From: Aralia elata
Lineage: Eukaryota; Streptophyta; Magnoliopsida; Apiales; Araliaceae
Direction: 5' to 3'
Length of the DNA stretch: 64,000 nt
Assembly (NCBI GenBank): GCA_034770075.1
Contig: JAVJAP010000206.1
Span: 372,001-436,000 of the forward strand
A program made the translations under genes and the position numbers. The notes beneath the pieces are model-generated. The model ran no database searches. It saw only the letters and a list, made by a program, of their open reading frames with translations, and was not told the origin of the DNA. Positions 1 to 11,743 of the stretch are shown here, in pieces (the first letter of the stretch is position 1; the number at the start of each line of letters is the position of its first letter).

Positions 1-299
1 ATATCCAATTGATAGAACTCCAAAATTATTTCACAGTAAGAAGATATAAGTGGTCAAAGTCCTTTGACCGATCTGATTTTGCACGTTTCTGGGTAACCCA
101 GAAACTTATGAAGAACTCTGACAAGGTTTGTCAGAAGTTCATGCTGCCCAGAATTGATCTAGATGACATGTTTTGTGTAGTTTATTGGTTTAGACTTGTT
201 CTATGCTAGGTAGAGTACAATCTGGTAACATAAAAACACATTTATCAAACACAGAATCAAAGTTATTCATGGTCAAACCATGTTGACTGACCATGACTG

Positions 300-612
300 C
301 TTGAGTTTCTGGGTAACCCAGAAACTCAAGAACAGTTTGAACCCGGTGGTTTGACCATCAAATTTAGAGCATGTTATAATATATTTTAAGATGGAATTTG
401 TTATGTCGTTGTACACTGCCATGTTGGCTATAACAACAAACAAAAATCAAACACAAACATCAAACCAGTTGGAATTAAATTGAGGTCAAAAGTCACTGTT
501 GGACGTTGACCAGGTGTTTCTTCATGAAGAACACCTTTAGCGACGAAATGCATGCACAAACCCAGAAAACTAAAGAAATAAGCAGACCGTCGCTAAAGCC
601 CTTTAGCGACGG
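300..612. repeat. Cluster of near-perfect palindromes in E1 LTR
   Basis: Seen directly. Positions 300-330 form a 31-nt palindrome with 15-bp arms (CTTGAGTTTCTGGGT) and one spacer base; a shorter version with the GTTTCTGGGT core lies at about 86-106. Positions 513-537 hold a palindrome with arm AGGTGTTCTTCA (one extra T here; perfect 24 nt in the right LTR at 8893-8916). Positions 587-612 have 12-bp arms CCGTCGCTAAAG with a CC loop. The same set occurs in the right LTR (8681-8711, 8893-8916, 8967-8992). Confidence 0.9.
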
Positions 613-944
613 ATTTTTAATAAAAATAAAATTAAAATTAATTAAATAAATTATAAAATAATAAATAAATATTAAATAATTATTAATAATTAATAAATAA
701 ATCCGAAAATTCATTTTTAATTATAAAAAAATTATTTTTAATATTTTTATATATTCTGAATTATTATTTAATTTAATTAAATATTAAATAATAATTATGA
801 TAAATCATTTAATAATTGTTTTAATTATTTAAAAATGATATTAAATTATTAATTAATTATATTAATTATTTAAAAATGATATTAAGGTAAATAAAATTAT
901 TATATATAATAATTAAATAAAATATTAAATATTTAAATATTATT

Positions 945-1275
945 AATGATAAATAAATCATTTAAATAATATATTAAGTATTTAAAAATTACTTTAAATG
1001 ATAATTAAATCATTTAAATATCAAATTAAGTTTTGAAAATTATTATAAGTAATAATTAAATTATTATAATGATAAAATAAATTTTAAGAATATTATTAAT
1101 GATAAAATAAATCATTTAAATAATATTCTATCTTTCTAAAAATATTATAAATGATAAATAAATCATTTAAATAATATTTTAAATATCTAAAATTATTCTA
1201 AATGCTAAATAAATTATTTAAATAACATATTAAATGTTTTAAAATTATTCTAAATGATAATTAAATCATTTAAAA
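945..1275. repeat. AT-rich array of short inverted repeats in E1 LTR
   Basis: A recurring unit of the form AAATGAT, 6-7 nt loop, ATCATTT followed by AAATAATATT occurs around 948, 1007, 1099, 1152, 1200 and 1253, separated by irregular AT-rich spacers. The copy near 1200 is degenerate. The right LTR carries the same array at about 9326-9652. AT-rich sequence makes chance palindromes likely, so only the repeated arm/loop layout is notable. Confidence 0.6.
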
Positions 1276-2737
1276 ATATTCCTAAGCTTGTAAAATTATT
1301 TAAAAATACTACCAAGCTTCTAAAAATGTTAGAAATAAAAATTAAATTATTTAGACTAATAATTCGACTTCCAAATGAAGTTTTATCGAACAATCTATGT
1401 GTTTAGCCATTAAGGATGCGACCGAGATACCGAATCAACGTCGAACCTTAATGAAACTTGTTTAGTTTAGCGTGGTACATGTTTATATACGTGCTAACGC
1501 TTATTATTGGTATACGTAGACTACGTGCGTTGACCGATTGTACTAAAATTATAGTGAGCTACGCTAAGGCAAGTGTCCTAACTTTTCTCAATTTATATTA
1601 AGCAAGTATTATACATCTTGCTATCAATTATTGTGAAGTTATTGCTTCTTGTTCAGCATAACTTAAGAAATGAATTATTATTCATATATTGCTTGTTCGA
1701 GCTTAAATTGTTGTGTCAAGCCAAATTGTTTGGTACGACATCTGATACTGAGAAATGGAACACCTTGATGTAAGGTGAACCCGAAATTTTCCCTTAAAAT
1801 AAGGTGACGAAATTCCCTTAATATAAGGTGACGAACAGTTGATAATATATCAGCATAAATTGGTAGGATGATATGCATACTCCTAGGATATTGGTGAGGC
1901 TGATCACCTACCAGATATCCAAAACTCAAATGGTTCTAAGTCATTAAAGACTGATAGAACTAAATGAAATATATGGTTCATGTACAGAACCCTCAGTATA
2001 CATCATTGACATCTTTCAAATCAAAACACATGGTGTTTACATATTCAAATGAACTTGCTGAGCATTTGTAGCTCATTCTTGCGCATATCTTCTTTTGCAG
2101 CTTTAGATGATATCCCTTGCACGTATGGGACCAAAAAAGGGGAAAAGCCATAATTATTAAATTTTATTTCTGTTGTTGAATATTTTAAGTCTTTTTAAAG
2201 ACTTGTTATTGTAATAACTTAGTATAACGAATGATGTAACCGAACAAAATGTTATGTAATATATTATGATCCTTTATGTTATAGAATGCGTTATACTCTG
2301 ATCTTTAAATTCTTTAGAATAGTTGTACTAAGTTAAATACAGTGTCTATATGAAACTATACATCTGAATGAGGGTATTTAAATGATGTTGAGAGTCCTAT
2401 AAGCTCTGGGGTTACACTTAATGAGCGCCGGTAAGGTGCCATCTTTACCGGAATGCGACCCTCAGTTCTATGTATAATCTTATCATTAATACTGTGAATG
2501 TCAGATAGATAGGGGAATATTGATATGAAAGAGATATCCACAAGATATGAATCTGTACATCCAAGTGAGGGTATCCAAACACGGATAACGTTCTGACGAG
2601 AATTATTATCTGTTATGGGATACTGTGAACCTTGGATAGATAGAAGTCATATTTTATTGAATATTTATAGTTGTATAGTTCCACGTGAGCACTAGATCTG
2701 CTACAGGGGAGTGTAGAGATTTGGGGGCGTTACAAGA

Positions 2738-2749
2738 TGGTATCAGAGC
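2738..2749 (+). promoter_or_regulatory. E1 primer-binding site (tRNA-iMet type)
   Basis: TGGTATCAGAGC, three bases after the LTR terminal CA (2733-2734). This is the usual plant primer-binding site complementary to the 3' end of initiator-methionine tRNA, used to start minus-strand DNA synthesis. Confidence 0.93.
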
Positions 2750-2903
2750 TGTAGATTATAGCTCTAAGGTAGTTGGGAAATACCTTAGGATATAATCTTT
2801 GAGTCCGTAAAATACTTAATACACATAAGATAACCTTAAAAGCCTTATATTTTGTGTAAACTTGCTTCATCATAATGCTAAACAAGTAAAATTCTTTTGT
2901 AGG

Positions 2904-3482
2904 ATGGCAGACCCAGATTGGGAAGATAGTTCAAGGGAGATAGGTTCACAGGTGATAGAGCTTGAGCAGGGCAGTGATGATCCTGAAGGACAAGAAGTTC
3001 AAAATAACTTGGAATTCCATGACGCCGAAGCGACAAAACCTAATGAGGACGCTACAGAGGTTCAGATTATAGACGAAGGAGAAGATGAGGAAGAACCAAT
3101 AATATGGAGGGATATATCAGAAGTTCAAAATCAATCTGTAGAAGAATTAGAAGAAGGAAACCCAGAGGAGGAAAACCTACTAGAACAAGCCCAGATAGAA
3201 ATACATACCTTGAACAATAGGGTAACATATGTGGAAGAAAGGTTGGAGAATGAAGGACGATTGAATATCCGACTTCAGGCACTGTTGTCAAGAAAGGAAA
3301 GAGAAAGATATCAAATCCAAGCAAGGCTTGATATGACTAATAAAGAATTTCGTGAAACACTTGTGGATCTGGATAAGCGAGTAGCGGATTATCCCGTAGA
3401 GAATGGAAAGACTGGATACGACATCAATAGGTGGGTGGTATCCAGTATGTTGTGTGATGAATATCGTAAGATTAAGCTTTAG
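2904..3482 (+). CDS. E1 ORF1: acidic coiled-coil protein of unknown function
   Basis: A 192-residue frame starting at the ATG at 2904, chosen because it follows the primer-binding site and has a typical initiator context; the frame is open further upstream without another ATG that looks better. The N-terminal ~110 residues are strongly acidic (long Glu/Asp runs). About residues 95-165 are a heptad-rich coiled coil with charged E/K/R positions. There is no zinc knuckle, capsid-like or protease motif, so it is not gag. A similar coiled-coil ORF sits in the same place in E2 (11111-11743). The bases just before the ATG (TTCTTTTGTAG) resemble a splice acceptor. I do not recognise a named family; the role is unknown. 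Confidence 0.6.
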   Translation: MADPDWEDSSREIGSQVIELEQGSDDPEGQEVQNNLEFHDAEATKPNEDATEVQIIDEGEDEEEPIIWRDISEVQNQSVEELEEGNPEEENLLEQAQIEIHTLNNRVTYVEERLENEGRLNIRLQALLSRKERERYQIQARLDMTNKEFRETLVDLDKRVADYPVENGKTGYDINRWVVSSMLCDEYRKIKL

Positions 3483-3769
3483 ATAAATCTGGTCACCAAA
3501 GTGTGTATGTAAATAGTAGTATCTAAACTACTTTACCCAAGTTTTGCGAAACTGGTTTGGGAATGCTAGTAGTACTTATATAAACTACTAACCGAATATG
3601 TAAACCTTCTGTATGAATATACAAATTATGTTTGAATATTATGTGCATTCCATACTTGTAATTATACTAGTTTTCTTACTTATATAACTTAACGCCGCTT
3701 GAAAGAAGACCATAGACATTAGTAGAGGCAGAAAATAGAGAAGTAAACCCAACAGTTAATAAATTTAGA
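3483..3769. other. E1 interior, gag deleted
   Basis: Between ORF1 and the first protease-like codons there is only about 290 bp with no capsid or zinc-knuckle coding, whereas E2 has about 1.4 kb of gag here. I see nothing else in it. It is best read as the scar of a gag deletion. Confidence 0.6.
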
Positions 3770-6700
3770 TATACCTTGTAAACGTAAAAATTGCAAATAA
3801 AGAGATAAATTCCCGGTAAAACCATATAGAAATTATAACATAGAAATTAAGGGACATAAGTTTCTTGTGAACCTCATTCCTATACAGCTAGGAGAATTCG
3901 ATATAATCTTAGGCAGGGATTGGTTGGTTAATCATAATACAATGATTGACTGCCATCGAAAGCGTGTAAACCTATTGACTGTGTCGAAGTCAAAGGTAGT
4001 GTTCAAAGGTGGTTGTTCACCTAAACGATCTCACTATCTGACAGTAATGCAGGCAGAGAGATTGCTTAGGAAGGGTTGTACAGGCTATTTGGCATATATA
4101 GTAGATACTCGAAAAGAAGGAGTAAAGCTAGAACAAATACCTGTAGTTAGAGAATTTCCGGATGTATTTCCAGATGACTTACCCGGTTTACCTCCGGACA
4201 GGGAGATCGAATTTGTGATTGATCTAGCGCCGGGTACGACATCAGTTTCCAAGGCACCATACAGAATGGCACCTGTAGAGTTGAAGGAGTTACTTGTGCA
4301 GCTACAAGAACTCTTAGACAAAAAGTACATACAACCAAGTGTTTCACCTTGGGGAGCACCGGTGTTGTTTGTAAAGAAGAAGGATGGAACATTAAGGTTG
4401 TGTATTGATTATAGAGAATTAAAGAAGTTAATAATAAAGAATAAATATCCTTTACCACGAATTGATGATTTGTTTGACCAGTTGAAAGGGGCCGAATACT
4501 TTTCGAAGATCGACCTACGATCGGGTTATCATCAATTAAAGGTAAGAAAAGAAGATGTGCCGAAGACAGCGTTTAGGACACGCTACGGAAATTATGAGTT
4601 TCTTGTGATGTCTTTTGGATTAACAAATGCGCCGGCAGCATTTATGGACTTAATGAACAGAGTGTTTAAACCATGCTTGGACAAATTTGTAGTAGTGTTC
4701 ATCGATGATATTTTAGTATACTCGAGAACAAAAGAGGAGCATGCTGAACACTTAAGAAGCGTATTGGAGATATTACGCAAGGAACAACTTTATGCAAAGT
4801 TTTCCAAATGTGAATTTCTAGTTGGAAAGAGTCCATTTCTTGGGTCATGTAATTGACAAGAATGGAATAGCGGTAGACCCAGCCAAGATAGAAGCGGTTG
4901 TAAACTGGGAACAACCAACAACTCCAGCAGAAGTAAGAAGTTTTCTCGGTTTAGCAGGCTACTATCGGCGTTTTATACAAGATTTTTCAAAAATAGCAAC
5001 CCCGCTAACCAATTTGACTCGAAAGACGGTGAAGTACGTCTGGACAGACAAATGTGAAGAAAGCTTCCAAAAGTTGAAGAAACGGTTAAGTATGGCACCA
5101 GTGTTATCTTTACCAGATGATACAGGAGGCCTCATTGTTTATAGTGATGCATCACACAAGGGATTAGGGTGTGTGTTAATGCAACATGCGGGGAAGGTGA
5201 TTGCATATGCATCAAGACAACTCAAAGATTATGAGAAGAGGTATCCTACGCATGATCTTGAGTTAGCCGCCGTAGTATTCGCCTTGAAAATTTGGAGGCA
5301 TTACTTGTATGGGGAAAAGTGTGAGATATACACAGATCACAAGAGTCTGAAATATATTTTCACACAGAAGGAGTTAAATATGAGGCAAAGGAGATGGTTA
5401 GAGTTGATAAAAGATTTTGATTGTGAGATCTTATATCATCCAGGGAAAGCCAACGTCGTAGCAGACGCATTAAGTAGGAAGAACCAGGAGAAATTGAATG
5501 TGATGACTAATAACGAGGTACTGATAAAAGAGTTTGACAAACTTGAGATTGAGGTGAGAGTTCCAGTTAACTCTACCCAGAAGTTATTTGTCATCGAGAA
5601 TAATTCGACTTTATTGGACAAAGTCAAAGAATTACAAGAGACTGATGCAGAATGTTAGAAGTATAAGGCAGAAATGACTCATAAAAAGAATGTTAAGTTT
5701 AGAGTGGATAAGGATGGAGTACTAAGATACAAAAATAGAATTTGGGTACCTTCAGTACAAGAGTTAAAAGACGAAATACTAAATGAAGCCCATAATTCTA
5801 AATTCGCTGTACATCCAGGGAGTACAAAAATGTATAAAGACCTGAGCCAACATTTTTGGTGGTCTAACATGAAGAGAGAGATAGCGGAGTGGGTAAGTAA
5901 ATGTTTAACGTGTCAAAGGGTTAAAGCTGAACATCAGAAACCAAGTGGATTATTACAACCCTTAGAAATTCCTGAGTGGAAATGGGAGCATATTACCATG
6001 GATTTCGTAGTTGGCCTTCCAACCACACAAAAGGGTCACAATACCATTTGGGTAATTGTAGATCGTCTTACCAAATCAGCTCATTTCCTACCCATCAAAA
6101 TTAACTTCAGTCTAGACCAATTAGCCAGACTTTACATCAATGAAATTATTTCTAGACATGGAGTCCCTGTTTATATAGTATCAGACCAAAATCCCTAATT
6201 TACTCTGAACTTTTAGACAAGTTTCCAGAAACACTTAGGAACCTAGTTGAGATTAAGCACAATTTGTCACCACAAACAAACGGTCAGAGTGAGAGAACGA
6301 TTTAAACACTAGAGGACATGTTGCAAACTCGCAACATGGATTTCAAGGAAAGTTGGCAATATCAATTACCTTTGGTAGAATTTGCATACAACAATAGCTA
6401 CCATGCCAGCATAGGAATGCCACCATTTGAAGCCCTATATGGAAGAAAATGTAGGACACCTTTATGTTGGGACGAGGTTGGGGAACGGCAAATGCTAGGA
6501 ACCGAAATAGTGCAACAAACCACGAAGGTAGTTCGAATTATACGGGGAAGATTACAAGCATCACAGGATCGGGAAAAGAAATATGCTGATCAACACAGGA
6601 AGTTACAAGATTTCGAAGTCGGTAGTCACGTGTTCTTAAAAGTATCTCCGTGGAAGGGAAAAATACGTTTCGGCAAGAAGGGCAAATTGAGTCCGAGATT

Positions 6701-7038
6701 TATTGGGCCATTTCAAATATTGAGGAGAATAGGTGAGGTAGCCTATGAGGTAGCCCTACCTCTTGAACTAGAACATATTCATAACGTGTTTTATGTGTCC
6801 GTGTTACGACCGTACAAAACCTGATTATAAACACGTTATTGATTATGAGCCCATTCAAATCGAGAAGGATTTATCGTATGAAGAAATTCCTATTGAAATT
6901 GTGGATAGGGAAGAACAAAAATTGCGAAATAAAAAGATACCTTCGGTTAAGGTTATCTGGAGAAATCAGCATATCGAGGAAGCTACGTGGGAGCTCGAGA
7001 GTAAAATGCGAGATAACTACCCACATTTATTTTCATAG
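3770..7038 (+). pseudogene. E1 pol remnant: protease tail, RT, RNase H, integrase, chromodomain
   Basis: Translates in fragments to a protein close to E2 pol. The protease DSGA active site is missing; homology begins in its C-terminal half. RT is present with FIDD intact (about 4702-4713). Breaks: a frameshift near 3800; a frameshift near 4825-4850 just after RT; TAG at 5656-5658 between RNase H and integrase; several stops and a frameshift between 6196 and 6305, across the integrase core; TAA at about 6304 where E2 has Gln; and a frameshift near 6822. RNase H (about 5140-5470) and the integrase zinc domain (His/His/Cys/Cys, about 5790-5920) are recognisable. A chromodomain-like tail ends at 7038. 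It cannot give a working enzyme set, yet the LTRs are almost identical. Confidence 0.9.
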
Positions 7039-7070
7039 ACTGCACTGTAAATTTCGAGGACGAAATTCTT

Positions 7071-7085
7071 ATTAGTGGGGGTGAA
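7071..7085 (+). promoter_or_regulatory. E1 polypurine tract
   Basis: ATTAGTGGGGGTGAA directly before the 3' LTR TG. The preceding TTCGAGGACGAAATTC block is the usual end of the internal region in these chromoviruses and also occurs, reversed, in E8. The tract primes plus-strand synthesis. Confidence 0.85.
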
Positions 7086-10000
7086 TGTAATATTCTGAAC
7101 CCTAATAAGATTTATAAATATAAAACTATGTGTTTTAATAAATAAAATTTCATGATATGACCTTGTATTATATGGTTATGTATATTATTAAACAATTGGG
7201 TCAAATAAAAAAAATTTCGCCAAGTAGCTGTGTCGTGCTTAATCGGACAAAATGATTTGTCGTGCTTCCGGTGAATTCACCAAGAAGCGTTTCGGTAAAT
7301 TATTTTTGTAAGCTGCTGTGTCGTACTTGGAATTGACGAAGTGCTTTGTCGTGCTTCGACATTAATATAATATTATATTAAATGATAAAATTTTAAAATA
7401 AGTTAAATAGGGTTTAAAATGTTATGCGGAAATAAAAACCCTAATTTGAAAACCCTAATTGGTAATAATTGTCCGAATTGATCAATTAAAACCTTAATTA
7501 TTGTACAATAATCTTAATTGATGTAATTAAGATTTAAATGATGAATCATAATATTAATTATGAATTATTAAGATTAATTTAAACCCTAAACGGAAGATTG
7601 AAACCCTAATTGTGGAATTGAAAACCCTAAACCCTAATTCAAAACCCTAAAACCCTAATTTGGTTCAATAACCCTAATTTATGAAATGTAAAACCTTAAT
7701 TATGATATATTGACTTAATTAAGGTATTACTAACCATGATTAACATCCTAATCATGATTAACAAAAATCTAGAATTAATTAGTAAGTAAATAAATGAAAA
7801 TTAAAATCCTAGCCAATGAAAATGAAGCTAGGAGTGTGCAAGCTTGTGCTTGACACACTCCAGCACAAGTAGGTTAATTAGGCCAGATCATAAGCACCAC
7901 AAGTTCCAAGCTTAGATATTTTTGGGAGCAAAGTTTGGAAATTAGTCTAGGAAAACCCTAAATTCAAGTTGCTATAAGTAGAATGAGATGCTGAGCTTTA
8001 AAACCTACGAAATTTCAAAGCTTATACACTCACATATCCAGCCTAAACAAACCCTAGCAATCACAAGCTCAGAATCAGAAGCCAGAAATCAAAATTTGAA
8101 GAAAAAGGTGCACAAAACCCTAATTTATGTTTGATCTTCAAGCCTGGAAAATTTTTGTGTTTTAGATGTTTAGGAATACTTGTTAATGTGTTAATAAGTG
8201 ATCTGGGCGGTCAAAACATGTTTACATAACATCTAGATATGAAAATCAAGCCAAATACTCAAACTGTTCTTGGCAGTCAAGAACAGTCTGACAAGCTACT
8301 TTGTCAGATCTTTTGGTCGGTTTAAAATGGTCGTTTGATGTGTTTTAAAGCATGAATCTATAGTATGCCATGTTAGCCTTAATATCCAATTGATAGAACT
8401 CCAAAATTATTTCACAGTAAGAAGATATAAGTGGTCAAAGTCCTTTGACCGATCTGATTTTGCACGTTTCTGGGTAACCCAGAAACTTATGAAGAACTCT
8501 GACAAGGTTTGTCAGAAGTTCATGCTGCCCAGAATTGATCTAGATGACATGTTTTGTGTAGTTTATTGGTTTAGACTTGTTCTATGCTAGGTAGAGTACA
8601 ATCTGGTAACATAAAAACACATTTATCAAACACAGAATCAAAGTTATTCATGGTCAAACCATGTTGACTGACCATGACTGCTTGAGTTTCTGGGTAACCC
8701 AGAAACTCAAGAACAGTTTGAACCCGGTGGTTTGACCATCAAATTTAGAGCATGTTATAATATATTTTAAGATGGAATTTGTTATGTCGTTGTACACTGC
8801 CATGTTGGCTATAACAACAAACAAAAATCAAACACAAACATCAAACCAGTTGGAATTAAATTGAGGTCAAAAGTCACTGTTGGACGTTGACCAGGTGTTC
8901 TTCATGAAGAACACCTTTAGCGACGAAATGCATGCACAAACCCAGAAAACTAAAGAAATAAGCAGACCGTCGCTAAAGCCCTTTAGCGACGGATTTTTAA
9001 TAAAAATAAATTAAAATTAATTAAATAAATTATATAATAATAAATAAATATTAAATAATTATTAATAATTAATAAATAAATCCGAAAATTCATTTTTAAT
9101 TATAAAAAAATTATTTTTAATATTTTTATATATTCTGAATTATTATTTAATTTAATTAAATATTAAATAATAATTATGATAAATCATTTAATAATTGTTT
9201 TAATTATTTAAAAATGATATTAAATTATTAATTAATTATATTAATTATTTAAAAATGATATTAAGGTAAATAAAATTATTATATATAATAATTAAATAAA
9301 ATATTAAATATTTAAATATTATTAATGATAAATAAATCATTTAAATAATATATTAAGTATTTAAAAATTACTTTAAATGATAATTAAATCATTTAAATAT
9401 CAAATTAAGTTTTGAAAATTATTATAAGTAATAATTAAATTATTATAATGATAAAATAAATTTTAAGAATATTATTAATGATAAAATAAATCATTTAAAT
9501 AATATTCTATCTTTCTAAAAATATTATAAATGATAAATAAATCATTTAAATAATATTTTAAATATCTAAAATTATTCTAAATGCTAAATAAATTATTTAA
9601 ATAACATATTAAATGTTTTAAAATTATTCTAAATGATAATTAAATCATTTAAAAATATTCCTAAGCTTGTAAAATTATTTAAAAATACTACCAAGCTTCT
9701 AAAAATGTTAGAAATAATAATTAAATTATTTAGACTAATAATTCGACTTCCAAATGAAGTTTTATCGAACAATCTATGTGTTTAGCCATTAAGGATGCGA
9801 CCGAGATACCGAATCAACGTCGAACCTTAATGAAACTTGTTTAGTTTAGCGTGGTACATGTTTATATACGTGCTAACGCTTATTATTGGTATACGTAGAC
9901 TACGTGCGTTGACCGATTGTACTAAAATTATAGTGAGCTACGCTAAGGCAAGTGTCCTAACTTTTCTCAATTTATATTAAGCAAGTATTATACATCTTGC

Positions 10001-11110
10001 TATCAATTATTGTGAAGTTATTGCTTCTTGTTCAGCATAACTTAAGAAATGAATTATTATTCATATATTGCTTGTTCGAGCTTAAATTGTTGTGTCAAGC
10101 CAAATTGTTTGGTACGACATCTGATACTGAGAAATGGAACACCTTGATGTAAGGTGAACCCGAAATTTTCCCTTAAAATAAGGTGACGAAATTCCCTTAA
10201 TATAAGGTGACGAACAGTTGATAATATATCAGCATAAATTGGTAGGATGATATGCATACTCCTAGGATATTGGTGAGGCTGATCACCTACCAGATATCCA
10301 AAACTCAAATGGTTCTAAGTCATTAAAGACTGATAGAACTAAATGAAATATATGGTTCATGTACAGAACCCTCAGTATACATCATTGACATCTTTCAAAT
10401 CAAACACATGGTGTTTACATATTCAAATGAACTTGCTGAGCATTTGTAGCTCATTCTTGCGCATATCTTCTTTTGCAGCTTTAGATGATATCCCTTGCAC
10501 GTATGGGACCAAAAAAGGGGAAAAGCCATAATTATTAAATTTTATTTCTGTTGTTGAATATTTTAAGTCTTTTTAAAGACTTGTTATTGTAATAACTTAG
10601 TATAACGAATGATGTAACCGAACAAAATGTTATGTAATATATTATGATCCTTTATGTTATAGAATGCGTTATACTCTGATCTTTAAATTCTTTAGAATAG
10701 TTGTACTAAGTTAAATACAGTGTCTATATGAACTATACATCTGAATGAGGGTATTTAAATGATGTTGAGAGTCCTATAAGCTCTGGGGTTACACTTAATG
10801 AGCGCCGGTAAGGTGCCATCTTTACCGGAATGCGCCCCTCAGTTCTATGGATAATCTTATCATTAATACTATGAATGTCAGATAGATAGGGAATATTGAT
10901 ATGAAAGAGATATCCACAAGATATGAATCTGTACATCCAAGTGAGGGTATCCAAACACGGATAACGTTCTGACGAGAATTATTATCTGTTATGGGATACT
11001 GTGAACCTTGGATAGATAGAAGTCATATTTTATTGAATATTTATAGTTGTATAGTTCCACGTGAGCACCAGATCTGCTACAGGGGAGTGTAGAGATTTGG
11101 GGGCGTTACA
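7086..11110 (+). repeat. E1 3' LTR, complete (4025 bp)
   Basis: Starts TGTAATATTC, ends GTTACA. A TATAAGTA box at 7973-7980 is followed by a leader-like, C/A-rich then A-rich stretch to AAG|GT at 8107-8109, a possible splice donor. That would make U3 about 0.9 kb and R-U5 about 3.1 kb. U3 carries hairpins with the TTTGTCGTGCTT motif (7230-7360) and a cluster of telo-box motifs (7434-7680). Then come the palindrome cluster, the AT-rich array, the GAGC...GCTC hairpin (10438-10452) and TTTTGCAG ending 10478. Short ORFs inside (for example 8390-8590 and 10343-10531) are unlikely to be genes. Confidence 0.95.
7434..7680 (+). promoter_or_regulatory. Telo-box cluster in E1 LTR U3
   Basis: About nine copies of AAACCCTAA or AACCCTAA lie within roughly 250 bp, some back to back. 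Telo-boxes are known plant cis-elements in promoters and in Polycomb recruitment. Here they lie upstream of the proposed TATA box. Whether they act is inference. Confidence 0.65.
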
Positions 11111-11743
11111 GACCCTGAGGGGATATCACTATCTACTTTGGGTGTTCAGATGTACGAGCAGGTGTATGATCGCAACGTGGAGTTGCAGGATAGAGTGGAT
11201 GAGTTAGAGAGGCAGCTGGCTGAGCGACAGACTGCTTTGGAGAAGAAGAACAGTGAGATCGAGGAGCTAGACCTACGTCTTGGAGATGTGGAGTGGAAGC
11301 TGGTTCATGTAGAAAGTGAAAAGGAGGAGTTAGAGGAACATGCTGCAGAACGTCAAACCACTCTAGAGCAGAAGGATGCTGAGATTCAAGACCTTTCATC
11401 ACGTCTTGCAGAGGCTGAGTAGAGGCTAGCACAGTCTGAGTATTGACGCGGACAGTTGATAGCCAGGAATGAGATTGTACGAGATGAGTTGAAAGAGGAG
11501 TCAGCTAAGCGGGCGAGAGCTGAGACAGGTTGGCTGAGGGAGGCTGATCGCGCAGATCGTGTTGAGTGTGAGATGCGGTCAAAGAAGGCCAAGATTGATG
11601 AGATGGAGTATATTTTTCATACTACCATGGATAGAGCTCAAGATCGAGCTAATTGTCATCCAGATGTGATGGATCGTACGATGATGACACGCATTATGGA
11701 GCAGGAACGCCAGGAAGCTGTGCGTCGTGGGATGTCATCATAG
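11111..11743 (+). pseudogene. E2 ORF1: coiled-coil ORF, 5' part cut off by E1 insertion
   Basis: One frame runs from the E1 junction through 11743, interrupted by TAG at 11420-11422 and TGA at 11444-11446. Both stops read as C-to-T changes (CAG to TAG, CGA to TGA). The predicted protein is a long coiled coil: two similar segments (VDELERQLAERQTALEKK and HAAERQTTLEQKDAEI) suggest an internal duplication, and a basic Arg/Glu-rich segment follows. It has no gag motifs. Position between primer-binding site and gag matches ORF1 of E1. Function unknown. Confidence 0.65.

Larger units (their letters stand above)
1..2734 (+). repeat. E1 5' LTR (3' two-thirds; left end outside window)
   Basis: Matches 8382-11110 almost base for base and ends in GTTACA directly before the primer-binding site. 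From left to right it holds a cluster of perfect palindromes (about 80-612), a very AT-rich stretch (613-1370) with repeated AAATGAT...ATCATTT inverted repeats, a block AGGCTGATCACCT near 1892 also found in E3, and a GAGC...GCTC hairpin (2060-2074) followed by TTTTGCAG ending at 2100. Short ORFs such as the 66-codon frame at 9-209 are not credible genes. Confidence 0.95.
1..11110 (+). mobile_element. E1: Ty3/gypsy chromovirus with 4 kb LTRs, young but coding-defective
   Basis: The two long direct repeats (1-2734 and 8382-11110) are the LTRs; the left one is cut by the window edge. A complete LTR is seen at 7086-11110 (4025 bp, TG...CA). A tRNA-iMet primer-binding site follows the left LTR and a polypurine tract precedes the right LTR. 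By eye the LTR copies differ by about 6 substitutions and 5 small indels over 2.7 kb, so insertion is recent. The interior (2735-7085) has an acidic coiled-coil ORF, no gag, and a broken pol ending in a chromodomain, which places it among chromoviruses, probably near Tekay/Del. It lies inside the 5' ORF of E2: sequence right after 11110 continues that reading frame. The expected 5-bp duplication would be GACCC (11111-11115), but the left end is outside the window. Confidence 0.93.

Noticed and set aside
9..209. 66-codon ORF, repeated at 8390-8590
   Set aside because: It lies inside both LTR copies of E1, overlaps the palindrome cluster and has no recognisable features; duplicated only because LTRs are duplicated.
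1678..1929. 83-codon minus-strand ORF, repeated at 10057-10308
   Set aside because: Within the LTR, no similarity I recognise, and conserved only because the LTR copies are young.
3067..3324. Minus-strand 85-codon ORF opposite E1 ORF1
   Set aside because: Leu/Pro-rich shadow of the acidic coiled-coil frame.
7560..7680. Interstitial telomere repeat
   Set aside because: CCCTAA motifs are irregularly spaced with AT-rich filler, so they are telo-box promoter motifs and not a telomeric array.
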